Source: an uncultured Planctomycetaceae bacterium (GTDB lineage: Bacteria > Planctomycetota > Planctomycetia > Pirellulales > Pirellulaceae). Taken from it: a stretch of 64,000 bases of DNA. The position numbers were made by a program, and so were the translations under genes. The DNA lies in the NCBI GenBank assembly GCA_937862885.1, contig CALMEE010000009.1, positions 1-64,000 of the forward strand, read 5' to 3'. Below are positions 47,843-58,028 of this stretch, piece after piece (within the stretch, counting starts at the first letter, position 1; the number at the start of each line of letters is the position of its first letter). The notes under the pieces were generated by a model, which was given only the letters and a program-made list of their open reading frames with translations, was not told where the DNA came from and did not search any database.

Positions 47843-48490
47843 ATGAATGAGAAGACGCGAGTCACTTGGCACGAACCACTTGTGGTGAGAAAACGAGGAA
47901 TTGTCGTTTGGTTTACCGGATTAAGCGGAAGCGGCAAGAGTACTCTGGCAAACACGGTTGACCAGTTGTTGTATGAACAAAATGTGCTGAGCTACGTTCT
48001 TGACGGCGACAACGTGCGCCATGGCCTAAACGCCAGTCAAGAAATCTTGGAGCCAATCTATGGACGCGAGTTTGCCCAGCGATTTGGCTTGGGTTTCTCG
48101 GCGATGGACCGTGAGGAAAATGTCCGTCGGATTGGTTGCGTTGCCGAAATCCTTTGCAGTGCCGGATTCGTGGTTCTCACCGCTTTCGTCAGTCCCTACC
48201 GCAGAGATCGTGACCTAGTTAGAGCACATATTACCCAAAGAGGTTGTGCAACTGATTTCGTAGAAGTTTTCGTCAATACTTCGCTGGACATTTGTGAAGC
48301 TCGTGACCCCAAAGGATTGTACAAACTAGCTAGATCAGGCAAACTCAGTGGGATGACTGGCATCGATGCTCCTTACGAACCTCCATTGAATCCTGAACTG
48401 ACAATTGATGGTGATTCAGCGAAACCGCACGATCTTGCCCGGGATATTGTTGAACGTCTGTTTGAAATGGGCAGGCTGAAGAGAGTCTAG
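47843..48490 (+). CDS. cysC: adenylylsulfate (APS) kinase
   Basis: 215 residues. It phosphorylates APS to PAPS, the donor for sulfation and sulfate assimilation. The P-loop GLSGSGKST is at residues 26-34, and DGDNVRHGLN, the REENVRRIG helix and the FVSPYRRDRD and DPKGLYKLARSG segments are APS-kinase hallmarks. Between RHGLN and DREENVRR there are about 19 extra residues (ASQEILEPIYGREFAQRFG) compared with the short loop of E. coli CysC, a variant I recall in other planctomycetes. No cysD/cysN nearby. The DUF4286 gene follows after 23 bases and may be co-transcribed. Confidence 0.94.
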   Translation: MNEKTRVTWHEPLVVRKRGIVVWFTGLSGSGKSTLANTVDQLLYEQNVLSYVLDGDNVRHGLNASQEILEPIYGREFAQRFGLGFSAMDREENVRRIGCVAEILCSAGFVVLTAFVSPYRRDRDLVRAHITQRGCATDFVEVFVNTSLDICEARDPKGLYKLARSGKLSGMTGIDAPYEPPLNPELTIDGDSAKPHDLARDIVERLFEMGRLKRV

Positions 48491-48513
48491 TATTTATAAG
48501 AAAGCACCAGAAT

Positions 48514-48840
48514 ATGTTCTTCTACACCGTACGTTGCGAATTCCAAGGTGACCCTCAACTCGCGGACCATTGGTTGGCTTGGCTTCGCGATGTCCATTTG
48601 GAGGACGTACTTCACGCCGGTGCTCGGGATGCTCAGGTATTGAGAATCGATGCGGAGATTCCAATTTACGAAATTAGGTACAGTTTTGAATCCAGAGCGG
48701 ATTTCGACCTGTATGAACGTGATCATGCCCCTCGACTCCGCGCCGAAGGTTTGGATCTTTTCCCCTTAAATCAGGGACTTTCATATCAACGCAGTTGTGG
48801 CGAGTTGCTATTTTCGCAATCAGCCATTAATGCCAACTAA
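48514..48840 (+). CDS. DUF4286-family small protein
   Basis: 108 residues with the pattern of DUF4286 proteins, a small ferredoxin-like alpha/beta fold related to antibiotic-biosynthesis monooxygenases: YTVRCEFQGDPQLADHWLAWL at the start, ARDAQVLRIDAE in the middle and FDLYERDHAPRLRAEGLDLFP near the end. No catalytic residues are assignable. It starts 23 bases after cysC on the same strand, so the pair is likely one transcript. Family members are widespread in bacteria without known function. ATG start preceded by a purine-rich AAGAAAG. Confidence 0.82.
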   Translation: MFFYTVRCEFQGDPQLADHWLAWLRDVHLEDVLHAGARDAQVLRIDAEIPIYEIRYSFESRADFDLYERDHAPRLRAEGLDLFPLNQGLSYQRSCGELLFSQSAINAN

Positions 48841-48959
48841 TTCCCGAGGGAACTTTGTGCCATCGGCCTCACGGTTGTTCATAATTCAACCGGAACGCTT
48901 GGAATCACGTAGCCAGCGGGATTCGTTCGATGATCCATCACAATAACGGAGGTTTGCTG

Positions 48960-49079
48960 ATGGCAAACGCGAAGAATTCTCGTCCATTATGGCTACTTGT
49001 CCCGGTTCGCTCCGTCGATCCCCAAAGCATTGTGGATGGCGTGTACGCATGCCGGTCAACGGGCGGCATAATCTGTTGA
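48960..49079 (+). CDS. possible 39-residue small protein
   Basis: An ATG at 48960 has GGAGG seven bases upstream and opens 39 codons ([20 protein letters not shown] and on) with no family match I can name. It overlaps the 3' end of the histidine kinase gene on the other strand by 24 bases. The good Shine-Dalgarno is the only support. It may be noncoding. Confidence 0.3.
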   Translation: MANAKNSRPLWLLVPVRSVDPQSIVDGVYACRSTGGIIC

Positions 49080-52049
49080 GGCGCTATCCGCATTCGGGGT
49101 TAGTTGTGTGCCCAATTGCGAGATCGCCTTTCCCAACCGTTCAATAGCCTGATGCAAATCGGGAATCAAATCTCTGGCGTCGTCAACCATTTTGTCCAAC
49201 AGCAATCGCTCAATCGCTGCGGCAATCTTGGATGCCTGTTCTCCACCAAGATTACCGGCTGTCCCCTTCAACGTATGTGCGATGTCCTTGGCTAGTTGGA
49301 TTTCATCATGATCGATGGCTTGGTTCAGCGCGATAAAGTGGTTTTCAGCATCTTTGCGAAAGGCGTTGCACAAAATGTCTAGCAACTCCAGATCACCGTT
49401 GATCCGGTCCAACAATTCGTCGCGCTTCAATATTTCAAAATTGGTCCAAGCGAACAGTGAAGTACCTTCCATGTCATCATTGCTGTCGTCCTCGGACACG
49501 TTCGTTTGTTCGATTGTCGTCACATTCGGCAGGTCGGCTGACGAAGCTAGGGTGTGCAAGGGCGCAGCGGATCCACGACTCAGATTTCCATCGCCCAACG
49601 GGCGAATGACATTACGATAAATTGTATCAAATAGCTGAGCGAACTGGATCGGTTTCGAGGCGTAATCGTCCATGCCGACCTGCAGGCACTTTTCTCGGTC
49701 CCCGCGCATGGCATTTGCCGTTAGAGCCACGATCGGTAATGACCGTCCGCTTCGCGAGAGTATTCCTTCCCCGCGTATAGCGATGGTGGCCTCGTAACCA
49801 TCCATATTGGGCATTTGAACGTCCATCAACACAATGTCAAAGCTTTCACGTTTTAAAATAGTGAGTGCCTCGCCGCCATGATTCGCTAGATGAACTACGT
49901 GTCCTTCCTTTTCCAAAATTTTCCGCATCAACTGTTGGTTAACGAAGTTGTCCTCAGCGATCAGAATTCTCAGCGGCACTTGAAATGGATTCGGTATCCG
50001 CGAGGGTTTTTCTGTTTTGCCTCGCTGCGCTGGACGCAACTTGCTCGTTTCCGCCCTTTTTAAGACCGACGTGACGCTTTCCAAGAGTTCAGATTGCTTT
50101 ATCGGTTTGGTGAGGTACGCCGCAAGCGCCAGATCCTGACAATGCTCAGAATAGACCGAGGCATCGCATGAACTCAACATGATGACTCGCGTGTTGGCGA
50201 TTCGAGGAGTTTGCCGAATCAGACGGGTTGTCTCAAATCCATCCTGGTCAGGCATTTGGGCGTCCATCAACACGAGATCATAGGGCCGACCTTCCTCGCA
50301 CGCTTGTTCGAGTTCGCTAACGACCTGCAAGCCGCTGTCTAGAATTTTGGCTGTGACATGCCAACAACTCAGCATCTCATTCAAGATCAGACGATTTGTG
50401 GAATTGTCATCAACGACAAGAACTTTCAGGTCATCTAAAACTATCTGCTCGACCGCAAAATCGGCTTCTAATTCTTCATTCAGTCTCTCGCAGACAACAC
50501 TGAACGTAACTGTTGTTCCAACCAACGGTTCGCTTTGAACGTCGATTTGCCCTTCCATCAGCGTCACTAGCCGTTGGCAAATTGTTAGTCCGAGACCAGT
50601 TCCCCCATACTTGCGCGTCGTCGAGTTGTCGGCTTGTTGGAATGGTTCGAATATGGCTTTCAGATTTTTCTCGTCAATTCCGATGCCCGTGTCGCGGACA
50701 CAAAATTGAAGTTTGCAGAAATGGTCGTCAATCGGATCGGCGGCAACCGAGACAACGACTTCACCTTTGTTTGTAAATTTGATGGCGTTTCCAACCAAGT
50801 TAACTAACACTTGCCTTATTCTTCCTTGATCACCCATTACGTAATTTGGTATCTCGTTGGGCACGTAAAATGCAAGTTCAATGTGTTTTTGGTGGGCACG
50901 CAGTCCAAACAGCTTCAGCGCATCGCCCAGCATGTCTCGCAAATCAAAGGGTTGCGGATCCAGGGTCAACTTGTTGGCTTCGATTTTTGAAAAGTCCAAG
51001 ACATCGTTGAGCACTGTCATCAATGAATCCGCTGAGCTTTGAATCAACTCCAAGTTGCGACGTTGTTCAACATGCAAGTTTGAATTCAGTAGCAATTCTG
51101 TTAGCCCCATGATGCCATTCATGGGAGTGCGTATTTCATGGCTCATATTAGCCAAGAACTCGCTCTTCGCTCTGTTCGCCAGTTGAGCAATGTCACGCGC
51201 ATGACTCAATTCTTCGTTAATTTGTTTCAGTGATTCCGTTTGCCGTTCTAAGCGTTCCGCGATTTCTTTACGCTTCTCGAGATCGCGAGAAACATAGGCT
51301 AGAAATGCCATGGACCCGATGAACCCCGCGATCGTTGCCAGTCCCAACAACAGAACCGCAAATCGCACCGCCAGGATCGCTTTGACCCACTCGTCCGCAG
51401 CAAAATCGACACCAACCACCCCGTCAATTCGCCCATTGGGATCGAGTATCGGAGCATGTGCGCTTACCCACACACCCCATCGGTCATGATGCAGCTGATC
51501 ATCGAATACCAGTTGTCCTGTCAGCGCCATCAACAACGATTCTTTCAATTCGCTGGCTAGTTTCTCGGACGTCAAAGATGGCGAGGGCTGTTCCGCGTTT
51601 TCGGATTTGGTTCGGGAATGATCGGCATGCGCATCCAAAACAAACACGACTTTTCCATCGTCTAAGCGTCGCAATGTGTAAATGTTATGAACTTTTGGGT
51701 TAGCGGCTAACCATCGTTTTTGCCGCTCGACTAATTTTGTATATTGAGGGTCATCGGAAGACGTCTCCAAATTGATCAAATGGTGGCCAAGTTCGGCCAA
51801 CTCAACTGCGTAGGTGGGAGCAAACGCTTCAATGCCTTCTTTCAGTTGACTTCGTTGGTAGCTTCCGACGAACAACGCGCCCCAGATGACCAACCCCACC
51901 ATACCGCAGCCAACCAACGAAATTCGAAGCCGCACGTTGGCTGAGCACAATCGACTGAAGACGCGATAGTCCGCGAATAAGATCACGGCGAGACTAAGTA
52001 CCGTAATGATCAATATTTCCAGCGAATATTGGTAAAAAAGATAGTACAT
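49056..52049 (-). CDS. hybrid sensor histidine kinase with two receivers and an Hpt domain
   Basis: 997 residues from the ATG at 52049 (a TTG at 52067 is in frame). Three membrane segments (about residues 9-26, 43-62 and 226-252) bracket an extracytoplasmic sensor of about 160 residues ending [17 protein letters not shown], which suggests a Cache-like domain. Then follow a HisKA domain with the phospho-His in [13 protein letters not shown] (about residue 304), an HATPase ([24 protein letters not shown]), two intact receivers ([11 protein letters not shown] and [11 protein letters not shown]) and a C-terminal Hpt ([14 protein letters not shown]). Signal is unknown. The complete phosphorelay in one chain suggests a tightly gated output. 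It is 39 bases downstream of the c-di-GMP enzyme gene. Confidence 0.92.
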   Translation of the reverse strand: MYYLFYQYSLEILIITVLSLAVILFADYRVFSRLCSANVRLRISLVGCGMVGLVIWGALFVGSYQRSQLKEGIEAFAPTYAVELAELGHHLINLETSSDDPQYTKLVERQKRWLAANPKVHNIYTLRRLDDGKVVFVLDAHADHSRTKSENAEQPSPSLTSEKLASELKESLLMALTGQLVFDDQLHHDRWGVWVSAHAPILDPNGRIDGVVGVDFAADEWVKAILAVRFAVLLLGLATIAGFIGSMAFLAYVSRDLEKRKEIAERLERQTESLKQINEELSHARDIAQLANRAKSEFLANMSHEIRTPMNGIMGLTELLLNSNLHVEQRRNLELIQSSADSLMTVLNDVLDFSKIEANKLTLDPQPFDLRDMLGDALKLFGLRAHQKHIELAFYVPNEIPNYVMGDQGRIRQVLVNLVGNAIKFTNKGEVVVSVAADPIDDHFCKLQFCVRDTGIGIDEKNLKAIFEPFQQADNSTTRKYGGTGLGLTICQRLVTLMEGQIDVQSEPLVGTTVTFSVVCERLNEELEADFAVEQIVLDDLKVLVVDDNSTNRLILNEMLSCWHVTAKILDSGLQVVSELEQACEEGRPYDLVLMDAQMPDQDGFETTRLIRQTPRIANTRVIMLSSCDASVYSEHCQDLALAAYLTKPIKQSELLESVTSVLKRAETSKLRPAQRGKTEKPSRIPNPFQVPLRILIAEDNFVNQQLMRKILEKEGHVVHLANHGGEALTILKRESFDIVLMDVQMPNMDGYEATIAIRGEGILSRSGRSLPIVALTANAMRGDREKCLQVGMDDYASKPIQFAQLFDTIYRNVIRPLGDGNLSRGSAAPLHTLASSADLPNVTTIEQTNVSEDDSNDDMEGTSLFAWTNFEILKRDELLDRINGDLELLDILCNAFRKDAENHFIALNQAIDHDEIQLAKDIAHTLKGTAGNLGGEQASKIAAAIERLLLDKMVDDARDLIPDLHQAIERLGKAISQLGTQLTPNADSASTDYAAR

Positions 52050-52088
52050 GCAAGATACAGCAGGCAACCGTTTATCGATCAGCCAATT

Positions 52089-54269
52089 CTAGGTGTATTG
52101 ATCAGGAACGAGATTCGCAACTGGTGCGGCCAACGCATACGTCACTACGCTTTGCTGAGTGCTCAGAATGGATGACGCGCGTGAAACATCAACTGGTTTC
52201 GACCAAAGAAAACCTTGTCCATAATCGCAACCCAACTCCTGCAGGATACTGCATTGTTCTTGCGTTTCCACGCCCTCGGCAATCACGCGCAGTCGCAGGC
52301 TTCTTCCTAAGTTGATGATGGTGTTAACGATTTGTTGATTTTCCTTGCTCTCCAACATCGTGCCCACAAACGAACGATCGATTTTTAAAACATCGATTGG
52401 AAATCGATGCAAGTACGCCAGCGACGAGTAGCCCGTACCGAAATCGTCGACTGCGATCTTGATACCCGAGTCGCGCATCTCTTGCAGAATTTCACATATT
52501 AAATCAGGCTGCTCAACCAACATGCTCTCTGTTACTTCGACGCACAGTCGTTCTGCAGGAGCCTTTGTCCGTTCAATTACATCAAAAAATGTCTGCAGGA
52601 ATTCTTTCTGTACAAATTGCTTCATCGAAAAATTGATCGATGTCGACACATTTTGTCCTGGGAACATTTCCGCCCATGCCCTGGCTTGGCAGCAGGCCAT
52701 CTCCATAATTTGCCAGCCGAGTGGCACGATTAATCCTAGATCTTCGGCGACACTGATGAATTCACCTGGGTAGACAACCCCGTTTTGCGGGTGTTGCCAA
52801 CGCACCAGCGTTTCAAAACCGATGTAGCGGCTCTGTCTCAAGTCCACGATCGGCTGAAAGTTGAGAAAGAACTCCTGATTTGCCAACCCCTGCCGCAACT
52901 CCTGTTGCAATCGAAGTCGCTTCGTTGCCTCTTGTTGCATCCTCGGATCGAACCGCCGCACGCGATTACGCCCCGCAGTCTTGGCGTTGTACATGGCAGT
53001 ATCTGCCTCGCGCAAAATATTCTCGACATCCATATTGGACGACGAACATAGTGTCCATCCTATACTCGCCGAAGGAATCACTTCTTGAGACTCAATCCAT
53101 AAAGGTTGCGAGATCGCCTCGAGCACCCGATTAGCGACTGATTCAGCATCCGACGCATTCGAGATGTCCTCGAGCAACATTGTGAATTCATCGCCTGCAT
53201 GTCGAGCAACAGTCCCGGATTTTTCGAACCGGCAGATCGTATCCGTGTGCCTTAAACAGGTTTCCAAGCGACGTGCGATCGAGATCAATAATTGATCACC
53301 GGCTTGGTGCCCCATGCTGTCATTAATCAATTTGAAATTGTCGATATCAAGAAATATCACCGCAAAACTATAGATACTATTGCGTTGATATCTCTCAATA
53401 GCCCGCTGTAGCCGATCAGCAAACAGCAGGCGGTTAGGCAGTCCAGTCAACGCATCGCCAACCTTGCCTTCAGTCACATCAGTCAAGGAACCAGCCATTC
53501 GATAAACTTGACCAGCTTCGTTTCGTACCGAAACACCACGGCAGATCATCCAGCGGTATGTGCCGTCGCGATGAATCATGCGAATCTCGCAGCGCAAACT
53601 CGATTCGCCAGCTTGATTGCTCTCGACAAATGTCTTTCGGAATTCTTCTTGGTCTTCGATATGAATGCGATTTAACCACTCATTAAACGAGTTGGTCAAC
53701 TCTGATTCTGCGTATCCCAGCATTGCTTTCCAACGCGGAGAGTAATAAACGTCACCTCGCAGTACATCCCAGTCCCACAGACCGTCGTTGGATCCCAGTG
53801 CCGACAATGCGTAACGCTCTTCGCTACTCTTCAAGGCAATTAGACTAGTCCGCAGTTGTGTATGCGTCGCCAAACGGGCGAGCAGGATTTCGCGATCAAT
53901 GGGTTTGATGACATAATCATTTGCGCCCAACCGAAACCCTTGAACAATTCGGTTTCGTTCTGTTTCAGCCGTGACGATAATCACCGGCAGTTCGCTCATC
54001 GAGTGCTTTTTCCGAATCGAGGCTAGGCATCCGAATCCATCCATTTCGGGCATCACGACATCCAAGAGCACTAGGTCAAAATCTTGACTCTCTAATCGCC
54101 TTAATGCCGCTTCGCCGCTCTCAACAGATTCGCATTCGTATCCGTTTGTTGCCAGCATCCGCGTAAGCATTTCGCGGTTTACTAGCTCATCATCAACGAT
54201 CAGCACACGACTCGATCGCGGGCTTGCCGATAGTGGATTGATTGTCAGCTGTTTCGGCGATTGTTGCAT
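52089..54269 (-). CDS. REC-PAS-GGDEF-EAL cyclic-di-GMP turnover protein
   Basis: 726 residues. An intact receiver (phospho-Asp in LLDVVMPEMDG) is followed by a PAS/PAC domain (about residues 150-270), a GGDEF domain and an EAL domain. The cyclase signature is AGDEF (in ARHAGDEF), a tolerated variant, and an extra segment (about eight residues around FEKSG) sits just before it, with no RxxD inhibitory site visible. The EAL signature reads ETL, but the remaining catalytic residues (Glu in EVTES, DDFGTGYSS, Lys in VLKIDRSFV, Glu in AEGVET, Gln in YGQGF) are present, so phosphodiesterase activity is plausible. It is first in a likely operon with the hybrid kinase, a plausible source of phosphate for its receiver. 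Confidence 0.9.
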   Translation of the reverse strand: MQQSPKQLTINPLSASPRSSRVLIVDDELVNREMLTRMLATNGYECESVESGEAALRRLESQDFDLVLLDVVMPEMDGFGCLASIRKKHSMSELPVIIVTAETERNRIVQGFRLGANDYVIKPIDREILLARLATHTQLRTSLIALKSSEERYALSALGSNDGLWDWDVLRGDVYYSPRWKAMLGYAESELTNSFNEWLNRIHIEDQEEFRKTFVESNQAGESSLRCEIRMIHRDGTYRWMICRGVSVRNEAGQVYRMAGSLTDVTEGKVGDALTGLPNRLLFADRLQRAIERYQRNSIYSFAVIFLDIDNFKLINDSMGHQAGDQLLISIARRLETCLRHTDTICRFEKSGTVARHAGDEFTMLLEDISNASDAESVANRVLEAISQPLWIESQEVIPSASIGWTLCSSSNMDVENILREADTAMYNAKTAGRNRVRRFDPRMQQEATKRLRLQQELRQGLANQEFFLNFQPIVDLRQSRYIGFETLVRWQHPQNGVVYPGEFISVAEDLGLIVPLGWQIMEMACCQARAWAEMFPGQNVSTSINFSMKQFVQKEFLQTFFDVIERTKAPAERLCVEVTESMLVEQPDLICEILQEMRDSGIKIAVDDFGTGYSSLAYLHRFPIDVLKIDRSFVGTMLESKENQQIVNTIINLGRSLRLRVIAEGVETQEQCSILQELGCDYGQGFLWSKPVDVSRASSILSTQQSVVTYALAAPVANLVPDQYT

Positions 54270-54725
54270 TGCAGATTGAAAATCTAAGACCTGAAACGAC
54301 GGTCAGCGAATTTGGTTGCTAGACCAGAGCAATACCGACTCAAACCGTCGTGGTGTTTCGTCATTACCGTTGATTACCAATACTCAATGCACTCGCATCT
54401 AGCATTGACCTGCGGAACATCACGGGGCAGATACTCAAAGTATCTAAAATCTATGTCATTCTGACAGAGACTTGATTGGGTTCCGATTTCGTTTGATGAG
54501 TCCTTGCAACCAAATGATCAATTAGGCGGTCTGTATCGATTGTCTGGAATACGCTGTTGCAAAGAGTTTACAGCATCTTTGCGACATGATGCCCGCCAGC
54601 AACTTCGAACGGCTTTCAAATGTCTGATTTAATGCAAAACCAAGATTTCGCGCGCAGCCTATGCTCACCCTTGCGGGCGCGTAAGTATTTTAAAGAAATT
54701 GGGTAGAGATCGTTGTGAAAATGAC
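54270..54725. other. intergenic region with no supported gene
   Basis: 456 bases between two minus-strand genes (the DUF2071 gene ends at 54726, the REC-GGDEF-EAL gene starts at 54269). No convincing promoter pair, terminator, RNA gene or coding frame was seen. The promoter of the signalling operon should lie in its left part. Confidence 0.45.
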
Positions 54726-55424
54726 CTAGGTCGATTTGAGACGGCGAGGAAACGAGACGGAAACCGGTGAACCTTCGGCATACTGAACGCTGTGTGGCTG
54801 CATTCCGTTAAGGCATGCGAAGCGCTCACCGTAGGTCTGCCCGAAATCCACGTTGATGTCAAAGTCGTCGACGTTGCTGCACCTCCATTGCGGGTGTTTC
54901 ACCCTGTATTCCAGAGTGTGCTTCCGACCTCGCGCGTATCCCCAATAGTGCTCGGTGATGAACTCAGCAATCGATCCGGGAGCCGGTATTTCGAGTTCAG
55001 ACCTAAGTTTAGCGGAGAATCGGTTCCTGCCACCTGCGCCCCATGAATACCAATATTCCAGTCCATTCCTGCCGTTACCCATCGGTTGAGCTTCGTAGTT
55101 TTCGCTAAACAGCGTGTTCGCTATCCACGTGATCGCACGTTTGGGTACGATTTCCTTGATGAAGGATACTGCTCGAATCGAAGGATCTCTGTCCGGAGTA
55201 ACGTAAAATCGCAAATTCACTTCCTCGAACCGACGGTGAAATGGAATCGGAATTCCCAAAACACGAGTCTTATCGAAAAGAAATGCGACTAGGCTCACGA
55301 AGACGTGCCCTTCAAACTCGTCAATCGACGTTTTATCCGGCAACAAGTCAACCAACAAGTTGCGATCTACACAGAAATTCGCCAGCAACAGGTGATTCCA
55401 GTGAGCTGTCAGGAAATCCATCAT
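54726..55424 (-). CDS. DUF2071 (YqjF-like) family protein
   Basis: 232 residues from the ATG at 55424 (a TTG at 55472 is in frame but adds atypical residues). The DUF2071 pattern is visible: MDFLTAHWNHLLLANFCVD at the start, LPDKTSIDEFEGHVFVSLVAF, a conserved FEEVNLRFYV segment and HYWGYARGR near residue 180. These proteins form a single beta-rich domain related to acetoacetate decarboxylase-like folds. Their biochemical role is unknown. No signal peptide, so probably cytoplasmic. Single gene on the minus strand. Confidence 0.82.
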   Translation of the reverse strand: MMDFLTAHWNHLLLANFCVDRNLLVDLLPDKTSIDEFEGHVFVSLVAFLFDKTRVLGIPIPFHRRFEEVNLRFYVTPDRDPSIRAVSFIKEIVPKRAITWIANTLFSENYEAQPMGNGRNGLEYWYSWGAGGRNRFSAKLRSELEIPAPGSIAEFITEHYWGYARGRKHTLEYRVKHPQWRCSNVDDFDINVDFGQTYGERFACLNGMQPHSVQYAEGSPVSVSFPRRLKST

Positions 55425-55653
55425 GGCGAAGCGAGGGATGTAGTCTGCTTGCCCTTCGCAAGTACATTTCAACGGTCAGGTTTGGTCGGCGGCCTCAAAC
55501 GAAGATTTGCTTTGAACTGTCGACACTCGTTTGACATTATCCATAATTCTCGGCCAAGCCACATATAGAGGGCTTCGGCAAGAAGAAGCGGATTACAATG
55601 ACGAACCGCGGAACAAGCCAAAGAATCCGTCTTCGGCCTGTACGAGCGGTAAA

Positions 55654-57687
55654 TTATTTGTCATCGTCGTCGTCCTCTTTTTCTGTCTCATCGCTAGAGA
55701 TAGAGGAGGCTTGGTTCTTTGGCAAAACGCAACCCAAAATAATCCAACCATCACTTACACCCTTGACGATCATGCCATTTGGGCCCAAATATGGCGCAAC
55801 ATCCGTCTGGTAGTTTTCTGGCATCTTGGATCCATCTAGTTGCTGAACCCGTTGTTCGCCTTCCAGTTCGGGAGTGATCGACTGGTTGAGAATCTGTGCC
55901 ATAATCGTCTTGGAGGCTGGCATTTTGCCCTGCCGAATCATCTCATAATTCGTTTCGAGAGAAGCATCCAATCTGCCAAAATGCCGGACAACGGAGTCTC
56001 CGTCAAACTCCATGGAGAGTTCATTCAAGGCTTCGGCCACGCGCACATAGTCGCTGGCACCAAGTAATTCACGACCAGGTTCATCGCCGACACGATCGAT
56101 AATCCGCTTCAGGTAATCCACATCGTTTGCAACTAACAAGAAGTTTCCGACCACCGTGGCCACTCGTCTTTCAAATAGAGGCTTTGGTTTCGGCAACTCG
56201 TCTTCATCTTCAACCTCGTCATCCAGCGGATCGATTAACGCCGCCAATGGATCATCGTCCAGCTCTTCCTCGTTCCTGGTTTCCATTACCCAGAGTTCAT
56301 GGTCACCATGTTTAATTGTCTCAGAATTGTATTCTCGTGGGCTCAAATTCAGCATCAAATTTGACGCATGCAATCTCACAATATTCACATCACCAATTAC
56401 GTTGAATCCAATGACCATACGCTCACTTGATTCATCGATTGGGCGTTCAGTTGCCGCTATAATGGTGATGCGATTGCCCAGTTGTTTGACCAGCAATCTC
56501 ACGTCGATGGAGACACTGTCGGGATCGTCGCGAAGTTGATCGAGGACCTTTTTCCAAGTTCCCTCCCGTCCGAACGAGTCCACAATGTAGCCGACACGTT
56601 CGATTGCTTTGCTAAGATTCAGGTTAAACGTAATGTAGCTTGCCGAATCAGCTGGCACCCAAGCAGGCGGGGCTAAGACGGAATCGGTGCCATCACCGGA
56701 AAAATCGAGCATCGCCGCCGCACGCAAATAGCGATCATCTCCAGCTTCGGGAACCGGTGGCGCATAAACGAACGTGCGGGAGACTGCATCATGTTTTCCG
56801 TCAAATACCCGCACGCTGCCCCCTACGGCCTTTATCGCATCGAAGCCTTCGTCGCGAATCATGCGTGGGATGTCATTACGTTGGGCAGCACTGGGGGATT
56901 TGTCCAGGGCAACTGCATGAGCCAAGTCGAGATAACCGAAAGGCTCAATGAACCAGCGAACTTGCCTCTCGTGTTGTCCAAAACCGCACCGCTCATAAAT
57001 CTTCACGAAAGGTTCGAGATTCGCCAGATTTGCTGAATCCATCGTTTCCGATTGTACCCGACGAATCAGGTCGCGAACAACGCGCTCGTTGTCACATGTG
57101 AACAGCCAGTTTTCGACAATCCCGTGGAACGCATGCACTTTACCAGGAATCCCACGAGGTTTGTCGAAGCTCCACTTTGAAATTTTGACCCCACCGATTT
57201 CCAATTCAGTGCGTTCCGCATCGGACTTACTCAAATTAGCCTCGACTTTTTCGAGCAGCGCCAATGCGTTGGGCTTTGTGTCGGTTATGTCAACCAACAG
57301 CAACGTTGCATGATCGGTCGATGTTCCGCGCGATCCTTGCGCTGTCGGTTCCAGCAAAATTCCAGCAATACATAATTCGCCAGAAGGAACGCCTTCGAAA
57401 TCATCAATTTGCAATCCAAATTGAATGTTCTTTTCATCCAGCCATCCGCGGACTTGATTGGACAAATCTTCCACGAATGGAGCAACCTTTTCATCCTCCA
57501 ACATCCGCCCAAATGACGTCTGTTCAATGGCCTTCGCTAACCCTTGCACATCCGGTATTGAAAGCCATGCCTTGGTGCCCGGTGGCAACAAAACCTCACT
57601 CTTGATCTTCTCTTCCTGCACCTTCCCGTAACAGGGGTTTAGAAAGCAAAAGAAAGCGATGAATACGATATGAATACGATGAAGCAC
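55654..57687 (-). CDS. large secreted acidic protein of unknown function
   Basis: 677 residues from a GTG start with GGAGA about five to eight bases upstream. A signal peptide (IVFIAFFCFLNPCYG) is followed by a long alpha/beta region with no motif I recognise. Features seen are an internal acidic stretch (about residues 483-513, rich in Glu and Asp), repeated beta-like patterns around FVYAPP and VVGNFLLVANDV, and a very acidic C-terminal tail of alternating Glu and Asp. Similar proteins with PPGTKAWLSIPD starts occur in planctomycetes, annotated hypothetical. No catalytic residues assignable. Possibly an envelope protein. Confidence 0.65.
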   Translation of the reverse strand: MLHRIHIVFIAFFCFLNPCYGKVQEEKIKSEVLLPPGTKAWLSIPDVQGLAKAIEQTSFGRMLEDEKVAPFVEDLSNQVRGWLDEKNIQFGLQIDDFEGVPSGELCIAGILLEPTAQGSRGTSTDHATLLLVDITDTKPNALALLEKVEANLSKSDAERTELEIGGVKISKWSFDKPRGIPGKVHAFHGIVENWLFTCDNERVVRDLIRRVQSETMDSANLANLEPFVKIYERCGFGQHERQVRWFIEPFGYLDLAHAVALDKSPSAAQRNDIPRMIRDEGFDAIKAVGGSVRVFDGKHDAVSRTFVYAPPVPEAGDDRYLRAAAMLDFSGDGTDSVLAPPAWVPADSASYITFNLNLSKAIERVGYIVDSFGREGTWKKVLDQLRDDPDSVSIDVRLLVKQLGNRITIIAATERPIDESSERMVIGFNVIGDVNIVRLHASNLMLNLSPREYNSETIKHGDHELWVMETRNEEELDDDPLAALIDPLDDEVEDEDELPKPKPLFERRVATVVGNFLLVANDVDYLKRIIDRVGDEPGRELLGASDYVRVAEALNELSMEFDGDSVVRHFGRLDASLETNYEMIRQGKMPASKTIMAQILNQSITPELEGEQRVQQLDGSKMPENYQTDVAPYLGPNGMIVKGVSDGWIILGCVLPKNQASSISSDETEKEDDDDDK

Positions 57688-58028
57688 TTGATTTCTCCGT
57701 CGATAAAGCGTTTCAGCGGTACGATTGATACGGCAATCGCTGCTGCGCTTTTGGTGATTATCGTCACGACAATCAGTGTCTAGCTAGGTTCCGCCAGCCA
57801 ATAGCCGTGGATTACCTATTCGTTAAACTCAACGGATGTTATCGTAACCTAAATTCCGCCGCCAAGTAAAGTTATGCCACGACAATTTTTTTCGCAGTTT
57901 TCCGCGTAATTTCTGGCTCATTCGCTCGATTACGCAACCCGATTTCGTGACTGAATGCTAGATGGCTTTTCGATTGAATGGTACTCTGTAGCACTGGATG
58001 CTACAGAATCTCGACCCATTTTCACCAA
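57688..58028. other. divergent intergenic region upstream of purB
   Basis: 341 bases between the divergent acidic secreted-protein gene and purB. It should hold both promoters. None is clear. A 37-codon plus-strand frame overlaps its left edge (57670-57783) but lacks a Shine-Dalgarno site. No RNA gene or repeat was seen. Confidence 0.45.

Noticed and set aside
48841-48852. TTCCC-GA-GGGAA inverted repeat after the DUF4286 gene
   Set aside because: The two-base loop is sterically unlikely and there is no proper T-tract, so no terminator is claimed.
57670-57783. 37-codon plus-strand frame with a hydrophobic C-terminal half antisense to the start of the acidic secreted protein
   Set aside because: No Shine-Dalgarno, overlaps an existing gene start, and short hydrophobic frames arise by chance.
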